From positions 1 through 7,246 of the forward strand of contig DFWB01000083.1 in assembly GCA_002380675.1 (NCBI GenBank): a DNA stretch of 7,246 nucleotides. Reading direction: 5' to 3'. The DNA comes from Akkermansiaceae bacterium UBA4145 (lineage in GTDB: Bacteria > Verrucomicrobiota > Verrucomicrobiia > Verrucomicrobiales > Akkermansiaceae). The notes under the pieces are model-generated. The model had not been told where the DNA came from and made no database searches. It saw only the letters and a program-made list of their open reading frames with translations. Positions within the stretch are counted from its first letter, which is position 1. Each line of letters begins with the position of its first letter. The translations under genes and the position numbers were made by a program. Below are positions 1 through 5,482 of this stretch, piece after piece.

Positions 1-60
1 CGGGAGGCTCTGCAACGGGAGGCTCTGCAACGAGAAGCTCTGCAACGGGAGGTTCGTTAT
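1..60 (-). repeat. 15-bp in-frame tandem repeat encoding VAEPP pentapeptides
   Basis: The first 60 bases are 15-bp units: 1-15 and 16-30 are identical, 31-45 differs at two bases, and 46-60 is a diverged unit matching mainly in its first half. Read on the minus strand in the frame of the partial gene, each unit encodes V-A-E-P-P. Both changes in the third unit are C-to-T on the coding strand at second codon positions and turn Pro-Pro into Leu-Leu. The array continues past the window edge, so total copy number is unknown. Because the unit is a multiple of three, gain or loss of copies would change protein length without breaking the frame. Confidence 0.85.
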
Positions 61-304
61 CCGGGATTATTTCAGCTTGGAGGATCTCTTTGTTAGAGAG
101 AGGAAGAGTGGACGCGAAAGGGGTTTCGGCCTGATCAATATGCGGATTCTTTGAGGAGTCCTCGTGTGTTGAGTGGATTAAACTCTTTTTTCGAAACCGA
201 GCGGCAAATTCTGACGTGCCCTGGGCGATTTTCTGGCATGCACGCGCAAATCCCCTTGCAAGCTTGTGCTTGATGCTTGGTTCGGGCGGCAAGTCGCTCG
301 GCAT
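1..304 (-). CDS. Partial proline-rich repeat protein of unknown function (N-terminal part)
   Basis: An open frame starts at the ATG at 304-302 and runs without a stop to the left edge, giving about 101 residues; the C-terminus is outside the window. It begins MPSDLPPEPSIKHKL. A basic, possibly helical stretch follows (about residues 10-45, rich in Lys, Arg, Ala and Phe), then a polar acidic linker, then repeated AEPPV pentapeptides from about residue 84. I see no signal peptide and no convincing transmembrane segment in the visible part. The start lies 29 bases after the stop of the upstream TPR gene on the same strand, so the two are probably cotranscribed. No good Shine-Dalgarno motif precedes the ATG, so translation may depend on coupling. 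Proline/glutamate pentapeptide tracts occur in TonB-like and other envelope-spanning linkers, but the visible part shows no TonB N-terminal anchor, so I leave the function open. The lack of stops, the frame-preserving repeat and the spacing support a real gene. Confidence 0.65.
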   Translation of the reverse strand, partial: MPSDLPPEPSIKHKLARGFARACQKIAQGTSEFAARFRKKSLIHSTHEDSSKNPHIDQAETPFASTLPLSNKEILQAEIIPDNEPPVAELLVAEPPVAEPP

Positions 305-333
305 TGGGTTCGTCGCGGCAGGGGGTTGACCTC

Positions 334-3300
334 TCAGTTGGCCTCAGGCTCTGTCGCGGACTCAAGAAGTTCTTTGGCGGCAGCTGCTGCTTCCTCTTTG
401 GCGAAGCGGGACAGGACCTCCTGAAAGCGCTCTTTTGCCTGGTCTGGTTTGTCCTGCCCGAGGAGAATTTTTCCAATTTCCAGCACTGCCTGAGCTTGCC
501 ACTGGGGATATTGCGGATAGCTGATCTCCACCTTGACGAATTCGATCACCGCCTGATTATTTTTTTCGAGGGTAGCCTGGCAGGATCCAGTTTGAAATCG
601 GCTCCGTACTGTCCAGAGATCGGTTTTAGGTTCGTCCAGAATCTTGGCGTATTCCACAAGGGCAGCTGCAGGATCGCCGCCGTTCTCGGTAGCGAAAGCA
701 AACCCAAATCGAGCATTGCGGGTCCAACGGCTCTCGGGAAATTTTTCAAGGAAGGTCTGGTAAGAGGTGGCGGCATCGCTGTGTTGGCCAGTAAGAGCCT
801 GTGTCTCGGCAAGACGCATCGTGATAGATTCAACGAGAGATTGCGGGCTGCCCTTGATCCCGACTGCTTCTGTGAATTGAGCCTGTGCTTTTTCGACTTG
901 CTGTAACTGAAGTTGCGATTCACCAGCCTGAAAGTGCATTGACGCCAGAAAACGAGACTCAGGATAATCCTCAAGGAGGGTGATGAATTGCGCGGCTGCA
1001 GACGAGTAATCCCCCTTCTTAAAGTGGGCGCTGGCAAGTTGATACCGTAACTCTTCACGAAGAGATGTCTCCTCTACCGTCTCAAGCGTAGCCGAGAGAT
1101 CGGCAATGATCTTGTCCTGAGCGCCCTTGTCCAGGTTGAGTTCGGCGAGTTCACCCTGTACCTTCGGAGCCAAACTGCTGTCGGAGTGATCCTTAAGTAG
1201 AACCTGGTATAGTTTTACGGCCTCCTCCTGCCGCTTATCGCCCCGCTCGCACCAAGCCCACTCATATAGTGCATGATCTACAAAATCTGATTCAGCGAAT
1301 TCCTCGCTGATACGCTGAAACTGCTTGGCTGCCTCGGTGTAAAGCTTCTGTCGGGCGAGGGAGAGGCCGAGATGGTAGACTACCCGAGCGAGCTTTGGGT
1401 GCTTGGTATAGCCAGTGAGGACCGCTTGGAACTGGGTGGAGGCCTCCTCGAGGCTGCCCGCGTTGAACAGGGCGATCCCATGTTGCAGGGCCGCGTCGGG
1501 TGCGAGGGGATGATTGGCTTGGGCGTCAACCACCGCCTTAAAGCTCGCTGCAGCTGCAGGATGTTTGCCCTCAAGGGCTTCGACCCAACCAAGGTAGTAA
1601 TTCACACGTGGGCGTTGTTTTCCAGCGGACTCGCTGAAGAGTTTATTCTCGGAGGTGTCCAGCTCACGAAATTGTTCAAGGGCTTTGCGTGCCAGAGTCA
1701 GATCTTCGATTTCGTAGGCAAGTCGGCCCTGTTCTGCGAGGGCCAGAGGTAACTGGCTGGTTGTATCCGGGTAGTTGTTAATAACGATGCTGAGCTGAGC
1801 GAGAGCAGCTTCCTTCCTCTCGCCCCGGTCGTGGCAAACCGCCAGCTGTATGAGAGCAGTATCGACGTTTGCTCCAGTCTTCACGGTAGTTTCTTCGTCG
1901 GATGTAGTCACTCTCTTGGAGAGAAATTTTGAGAGTGGTTCAACGGCCTGCTCCCATTTCTCCTGCCGGAACAGGGAATCTCCAATCATGAACGGCAGTT
2001 GGTCATACAGGGATTCTTTCGGGTCGGCGGCCACAATGGCAGCTGAGGTTTCGATACATTCAGCCCAGCGCCCCTCTGCATGATGGATTTGAGCCTGCCG
2101 GAAGGTCGCTGCCAAGCGGTTGGGGTGTTCAGTATGAGCATCCAGAAATGCGGCGTAGCTCTTGGACGCTTCATCGCGCTTACCAAGGAGAAAAAGATTC
2201 TCTGCCTTCATGAAACGTGCTTCCGCAACTAGTCGGTGCTCTGAATGCTCAGCCAAGAACTTGTTGTTTGAAGCAAGGCTTTCCTCGTTCTTGCCGAGCT
2301 TTTGCTGGCAGACCGAAATCTGGTTGAGGACTTCGCCTTGCTGGCCAAAATCTTCCTCAGCCCTCAGAAGGATCAGAGAAGCGAGGGCTTCTTCCCAATC
2401 AGGCTCGGTCCGAGCCATGAGGGAGTTGGCATAATCAAATCGTAAATCATTGATAATGGGAGACTCTGAGTGCGCCTTGGTTGCGGTGCCAAGAATAGCA
2501 GATGCGCGGTCGTAGTCGGCGGGTTCAGCCCGGGTGTATACTCGGGCATACCAGAGGGAACTACGGGCAGCGACCTTTCCTTCGCCTGCGATCAAGGAGG
2601 CAAGCTGCTCACCTGCCGTCTCGAGGTCTCCCTGCTCCAGATGAGTCCGAGCGAGATAGAGTTGTGCTTCGTCGGCATGCGGGCCTTTAGAATCAGCAGT
2701 GAGATAGGCGGATAGATCCTCTGCTGATTTCTCATATTGTTTGAGGACGAATCTTGTGAGTCCCAGTCGATAGCGACATTCAATGGCATCTTTACCCTTA
2801 AGCCCGGGAAGGGCTTTCTCAAAAGCCTGCATGGCTTCCTCAGATTTCTTCAGTTGGTTGTAGCAATCTCCCGAGAGGTAGAGGCCCCGAGTTGTCCAGA
2901 CGGGGTCTGCGTCCAAAGATTGAATCTTTGAGAGTGATTCGATTGCCTGCTCTGGTGCTTTGAGCTGATAGTGCGCGTATCCCTGCTGGTAGTGACCACG
3001 AGCTGCACGGGCTTTATCGGGATTTGCCGCAAGAAGCTTGGTGGTCCACTCGACTACTTGATCCCAAGCTCCGGCGCTGAAGCTTACATCGGATATCGAG
3101 GCAAGAGCAGCGTTGAGATAGGCGGGCGTCTTGAGGTTGCTAATTTCAGCAACGTAGAGGGCCTTGGATTGTTCCTTTTGATTGGTGATAAGAAGGCACT
3201 GCCCCTGCATCATCACAAGGCGTTCCCTGCTGATTGTGGGGTCGAGCACCTCCTTGGCGAGAAGGGTCGAAAGAGGGACGCTGGCTTCCTTGTATTGTTT

Positions 3301-3588
3301 TGAAGCGTAGTGGCTCAAGGCCAGGCCGCGTCTGGCAAGGTCCCCCTTGGGGTGTTCCGGGTGAGCTTTTAGAAATGCCTGGTATTGTTGAATGGCAACC
3401 GGATAGAGCTTGCGATTGTAGGCCCCATTCGCGACGAAATACTGCTCAAGCGTTGGGTCTGTCTTGGGCTGCGCCCCTGCCGCCGCAGAGTCTGTTTCTT
3501 TCTCTTTCTGCGCGTAGCCGGCGAGCGACAACAAAAGAGGTAGCATGGAAGAGGTAACAAGAAGACGGAAGGGCAGGGAGGATCTCAC
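334..3588 (-). CDS. Large exported tetratricopeptide repeat (TPR) protein
   Basis: This encodes 1084 residues, almost entirely degenerate TPR helix pairs. The start is GTG at 3588-3586, because an in-frame TAA lies two codons upstream. This start gives a complete Sec signal peptide: basic MRSSLPFR, a hydrophobic core about residues 9-23, and a likely cut after AGYA near residue 26. The next ATG (residue 15) would leave no charged n-region. There is no lipobox Cys, so the mature protein is probably periplasmic rather than a lipoprotein. After an Ala/Thr/Lys linker (about 27-45), TPR-like units are clear at about 194-340, 455-520, 660-805, 846-955 and 1030-1065. They show recurrent A-x(3)-F and YPES/HPEHP-type inter-repeat turns, similar in style to BamD and CpoB/YbgF. 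The C-terminus has an Ala run and an acidic tail. TPR solenoids are protein-binding scaffolds; no enzymatic motif is visible, so the partner and pathway cannot be named. It is followed 29 bp later by the proline-rich gene and is divergent from trkA. Confidence 0.9.
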   Translation of the reverse strand: MRSSLPFRLLVTSSMLPLLLSLAGYAQKEKETDSAAAGAQPKTDPTLEQYFVANGAYNRKLYPVAIQQYQAFLKAHPEHPKGDLARRGLALSHYASKQYKEASVPLSTLLAKEVLDPTISRERLVMMQGQCLLITNQKEQSKALYVAEISNLKTPAYLNAALASISDVSFSAGAWDQVVEWTTKLLAANPDKARAARGHYQQGYAHYQLKAPEQAIESLSKIQSLDADPVWTTRGLYLSGDCYNQLKKSEEAMQAFEKALPGLKGKDAIECRYRLGLTRFVLKQYEKSAEDLSAYLTADSKGPHADEAQLYLARTHLEQGDLETAGEQLASLIAGEGKVAARSSLWYARVYTRAEPADYDRASAILGTATKAHSESPIINDLRFDYANSLMARTEPDWEEALASLILLRAEEDFGQQGEVLNQISVCQQKLGKNEESLASNNKFLAEHSEHRLVAEARFMKAENLFLLGKRDEASKSYAAFLDAHTEHPNRLAATFRQAQIHHAEGRWAECIETSAAIVAADPKESLYDQLPFMIGDSLFRQEKWEQAVEPLSKFLSKRVTTSDEETTVKTGANVDTALIQLAVCHDRGERKEAALAQLSIVINNYPDTTSQLPLALAEQGRLAYEIEDLTLARKALEQFRELDTSENKLFSESAGKQRPRVNYYLGWVEALEGKHPAAAASFKAVVDAQANHPLAPDAALQHGIALFNAGSLEEASTQFQAVLTGYTKHPKLARVVYHLGLSLARQKLYTEAAKQFQRISEEFAESDFVDHALYEWAWCERGDKRQEEAVKLYQVLLKDHSDSSLAPKVQGELAELNLDKGAQDKIIADLSATLETVEETSLREELRYQLASAHFKKGDYSSAAAQFITLLEDYPESRFLASMHFQAGESQLQLQQVEKAQAQFTEAVGIKGSPQSLVESITMRLAETQALTGQHSDAATSYQTFLEKFPESRWTRNARFGFAFATENGGDPAAALVEYAKILDEPKTDLWTVRSRFQTGSCQATLEKNNQAVIEFVKVEISYPQYPQWQAQAVLEIGKILLGQDKPDQAKERFQEVLSRFAKEEAAAAAKELLESATEPEAN

Positions 3589-3618
3589 AGGTTAAGCGCG
3601 GCGTTAGATTCTTTAGGA

Positions 3619-3647
3619 ATACTGAAATAGGTGCGGTTTACGTTCAA
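3619..3647 (-). promoter_or_regulatory. Weak candidate promoter for the TPR operon
   Basis: On the minus strand, TTGAAC (3647-3642) matches the sigma70 -35 box TTGACA in four of six positions. It is followed after exactly 17 bases by CAGTAT (3624-3619), a poor match to TATAAT (three of six). The site lies about 31 bases upstream of the GTG start, a plausible distance. The -10 match is weak and the spacing could be chance. Confidence 0.2.
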
Positions 3648-3679
3648 TATGAAGCGCACAAATAACAAATAGGTCACAT

Positions 3680-3690
3680 CGTCTCAGACG
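3680..3690. repeat. 11-bp palindrome CGTCTCAGACG in the divergent region
   Basis: CGTCT and AGACG are perfect reverse complements around a single central base. The size and symmetry fit a small operator half-site pair better than an RNA hairpin, because the loop is too short. No known regulator can be assigned. Confidence 0.4.
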
Positions 3691-3701
3691 GCAAGACTGA
3701 C

Positions 3702-3723
3702 CGCTGATCATGGGAGCTCAGCG
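3702..3723. repeat. 6-bp inverted repeat with 10-base loop
   Basis: CGCTGA at 3702-3707 pairs perfectly with TCAGCG at 3718-3723 around a 10-base centre. No T-run follows on either strand, so it is not an intrinsic terminator. It sits upstream of trkA and could be part of an operator or of a structured 5' leader. Confidence 0.35.
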
Positions 3724-3743
3724 AGGTTGGATCTCTTGTGATT

Positions 3744-3759
3744 CCTCAAAGATGTGAGG
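3744..3759. repeat. 5-bp inverted repeat with 6-base loop
   Basis: CCTCA at 3744-3748 pairs with TGAGG at 3755-3759. On its own this is a chance-level element. It is listed because it is the third dyad within 80 bases of the divergent region. Confidence 0.25.
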
Positions 3760-3777
3760 CTGGAGAACTCCGTGGCC

Positions 3778-3820
3778 GAATACATTTCATCGTAAAGTAT
3801 TGATTATTAAAGAATACATT
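3778..3820. repeat. 9-bp direct repeat GAATACATT in the trkA upstream region
   Basis: GAATACATT occurs exactly at 3778-3786 and again at 3812-3820, 34 bp start to start (about three helical turns). The second copy also forms a loose dyad with GTATT at 3797-3801. The location in the AT-rich stretch just upstream of trkA suggests a possible regulator site. A chance repeat cannot be excluded. Confidence 0.3.
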
Positions 3821-3852
3821 CCTTTTGAATCGATTTTGCTCGCATGCGACGA

Positions 3853-3862
3853 AGGTGGGGAG
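3853..3862 (+). promoter_or_regulatory. Ribosome binding site supporting the ATG at 3866
   Basis: The purine block AGGTGGGGAG lies just before the ATG at 3866. AGGTGG (3853-3858) differs from AGGAGG at one base and is 7 bases from that ATG. The family-typical ATG at 3893 is preceded by a stretch with no comparable motif, and the TTG at 3800 also has none. Confidence 0.55.
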
Positions 3863-3865
3863 AGA

Positions 3866-5281
3866 ATGCACCCCAGCCAGAAAATTGTTCATATGAACAT
3901 AATTATCGTCGGAGCCGGAGAGATTGGCCGGCACTTGGCCATAGAGCTTTCGCAGGGTCTTGCTCTTCTCGGGACCCAGGGCGAAAAGCTCCGTGAGTCC
4001 TACAGCGTCACAGTGATTGACTCGGATCCGCAGTTGGTAGCGGAGATGGAACGAGTTATCGACGCGAAGGTGATTTGTGCTGACGGCGGCACCGTTGAAG
4101 CGCTCGGCCGGGCCAACATCGCGAAGTGTGACCTTTTCCTCGCTCTCACCAGCAAGAATACGGTGAATCTTGTCAGTGCTTCCATCGCCAAGGCTCATGG
4201 AGTGAATCTCGTGATGTGCCGAATCCATCCGGAGTTGCAACGTGACCTTCCGATGTTTGACCTCGCGGGTCACTTTGGGATCGATGATTTGTTCAGCTCC
4301 GAGCGGCTTACTGCGATCGATCTCGCAAAGTTTATCCGGAACCCAGACTCGTTGTGGGTGGAGGAGCTTGCAGGTGGTAAGATCGAGGTTCAGCAAGTGA
4401 GAGTTGGAGCGAAGAGTGACGCTGTCGGTAAAAGTCTGAATAATCTCAAGTTCCCGGCAAGAACTAGAGTGGCGGCGATCACGCGAAAGGAAGAAGGCTT
4501 TGTGCCAGACAGTGAGGCGGTAATTGAGGAGGGAGATGAAGTTACCATCGCTGGGGAGAGTGCGCGGCTTCGAGATCTTGCGGAAATTCTCCAGAAGGGC
4601 GGCAAAAAAGCCGAGACCATGCGGGTCGTCATCTTTGGTGGCGGGGAATATGGGTTCGCGTTGGCTCAGATGTTGCAGAGCTGGGAACACTGCCGCGTTC
4701 GAATCTTCGAAAAAGATGGTAAGATCTGTAAGCGGCTTACCGAACGCCTTGGAAAAACCACGGTGATTAATGCTGATGCTACTGAGCTTGCCGCACTGGA
4801 GGAGGAGCAGGTAGGGCAAGCAGATTTCTTTGTGGCCGCCAGCTCGAGTGACGAAGATAACGTAATGACCTGTCTACAGGCGAATAACCTGGGCGCTAAG
4901 AAGTGCCTGACGATTATTCATCGTGCTGACTACGCCCGGGCGATAAGCTCAGGGGGACGGCAGTTCGGCGTCGTAGCGGCGGTCAGCCCCCGGGAGGCTA
5001 CGAGACGCTACATTGAGCGGCACCTGACGGAGGAAAAATACTACGTCGTGCGAAAGTGGATGGCCGGGAAGTTGATTGGAACCGATGTGGGGAGAAAGGC
5101 AAAGGTGGTAGGATCAACTGTTCGTGACATTCCGTGGCCGGCCGGGTCAGTGCTGGTAGGGCTTATTCGAGAAGGGAAAGCCATTGTTCCCGGACCCGAC
5201 GATGTCTTGGAGGCTGGAGATCATATCTACGCGATGGTTTCGCTGAAGGCTCTCAAGAAATTGCTCAAGCTATTGCACTGA
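3866..5281 (+). CDS. trkA: TrkA, NAD-binding regulatory subunit of the Trk potassium uptake system
   Basis: TrkA is the cytoplasmic gating ring that binds NAD(H)/adenine nucleotides and docks on TrkH. Two RCK units are visible, numbered here from the Met at 3893. Unit one has GAGEIG (residues 7-12) and VTVIDSD, whose Asp43 is in the ribose-binding position. The first TrkA-C domain covers about 160-235 and includes the EEGDEV turn. Unit two has GGGEYG (249-254) with Glu273 ending strand 2, then a second TrkA-C domain to the end with EAGDHIY. Length is 462 residues from 3893, close to E. coli TrkA (about 458). The start is uncertain: 3866 has the better ribosome binding site and adds nine residues (MHPSQKIVH), while 3893 is where the family normally begins. 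Unusually, the loop between the first helix and strand 2 is about 13 residues longer than in E. coli TrkA. It is followed by the small frame and trkH on the same strand, giving a complete TrkA-TrkH pair. Confidence 0.95.
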   Translation: MHPSQKIVHMNIIIVGAGEIGRHLAIELSQGLALLGTQGEKLRESYSVTVIDSDPQLVAEMERVIDAKVICADGGTVEALGRANIAKCDLFLALTSKNTVNLVSASIAKAHGVNLVMCRIHPELQRDLPMFDLAGHFGIDDLFSSERLTAIDLAKFIRNPDSLWVEELAGGKIEVQQVRVGAKSDAVGKSLNNLKFPARTRVAAITRKEEGFVPDSEAVIEEGDEVTIAGESARLRDLAEILQKGGKKAETMRVVIFGGGEYGFALAQMLQSWEHCRVRIFEKDGKICKRLTERLGKTTVINADATELAALEEEQVGQADFFVAASSSDEDNVMTCLQANNLGAKKCLTIIHRADYARAISSGGRQFGVVAAVSPREATRRYIERHLTEEKYYVVRKWMAGKLIGTDVGRKAKVVGSTVRDIPWPAGSVLVGLIREGKAIVPGPDDVLEAGDHIYAMVSLKALKKLLKLLH

Positions 5282-5314
5282 GCAGATCTTCTGGAATTGA
5301 GACGGAATACTTGA

Positions 5315-5482
5315 ATGTTGGAAGAATCAAACCCTGCTGAGCTCTGGAAAGAAGCTTCCAGTCTGTTGCCAAATGGTATGGTTAAGCCTTCTACGTTACC
5401 GAGCTTTTTTGAAGCGACATCGATGAAGAGCGTTTGGTTGAATCCGCAGGGATCGAGGGAATTTCGTGGAGAGAAAGTATGA
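5315..5482 (+). CDS. Probable small protein (55 aa) between trkA and trkH
   Basis: An ATG at 5315 opens a 55-codon frame ending at TGA 5480-5482, which overlaps the trkH ATG in an ATGA junction. The start lies 33 bases after the trkA stop, so the frame fills most of the gap between the two genes. The product begins MLEESNPAELWKEASSLLP and ends REFRGEKV. It is soluble-looking, with an acidic amphipathic start, no signal peptide and no membrane segment. Codon choice looks like that of the neighbours. Only a weak GGA-type motif (5304-5306) precedes the start, and an in-frame TGA stands directly before the ATG. I recognise no family. It could be a real small subunit or regulator, or a leader whose translation feeds ribosomes to trkH. 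A chance open frame of this length is possible, but the ATGA overlap and full use of the gap argue for a gene. Confidence 0.5.
   Translation: MLEESNPAELWKEASSLLPNGMVKPSTLPSFFEATSMKSVWLNPQGSREFRGEKV
5468..5473 (+). promoter_or_regulatory. Ribosome binding site of trkH
   Basis: GGAGAG is centred 5 bases before the ATG at 5479. It fixes the trkH start there rather than at the upstream in-frame TTG at 5434, which has no such motif. The site lies inside the end of the 55-codon small frame, so ribosomes finishing that frame would pass over it. Confidence 0.75.

Larger units (their letters stand above)
3589..3865. other. Divergent intergenic region between the TPR gene and trkA
   Basis: This gene-free stretch of 277 bases must carry the promoters for both divergent units. 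On the plus strand only trivial frames of about 8 and 15 codons are present. It has two parts. From about 3675 to 3760 there is a run of short inverted repeats. From about 3780 to 3840 the sequence turns AT-rich and contains a 9-bp direct repeat, as expected for a promoter or operator zone of trkA. No riboswitch class that I know can be recognised by eye. Confidence 0.6.

Noticed and set aside
1..60. CRISPR-like repeat array
   Set aside because: The units are 15 bp, directly abutting and without spacers, and they read as in-frame pentapeptides.
135..476. 113-codon minus-strand frame spanning the end of the TPR gene
   Set aside because: It overlaps the TPR coding end and the next gene in a different frame. 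The frame starting at 304 has better spacing and contains the in-frame pentapeptide repeat.
277..906. 209-codon open frame on the plus strand opposite the 3' end of the TPR gene
   Set aside because: It is fully antisense to well-formed TPR repeats, is Cys/Phe/Leu-rich in a way typical of shadow frames, and resembles no known protein.
3746..4819. Long 357-codon open frame on the minus strand opposite trkA
   Set aside because: It lies antisense to a convincing trkA, its product has no recognisable domain, and its composition is what the reverse complement of a biased coding sequence gives.
5344..5361. Hairpin CTGGAA/TTCCAG as a terminator after trkA
   Set aside because: The stem is only 6 bp with no following T-run, and it lies inside the probable small gene and upstream of the cotranscribed trkH.
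5434..5478. TTG at 5434 as the trkH start (15 more residues)
   Set aside because: No ribosome binding site precedes it, the added residues are not typical of TrkH, and the ATG at 5479 has GGAGAG at good spacing and the family N-terminus.
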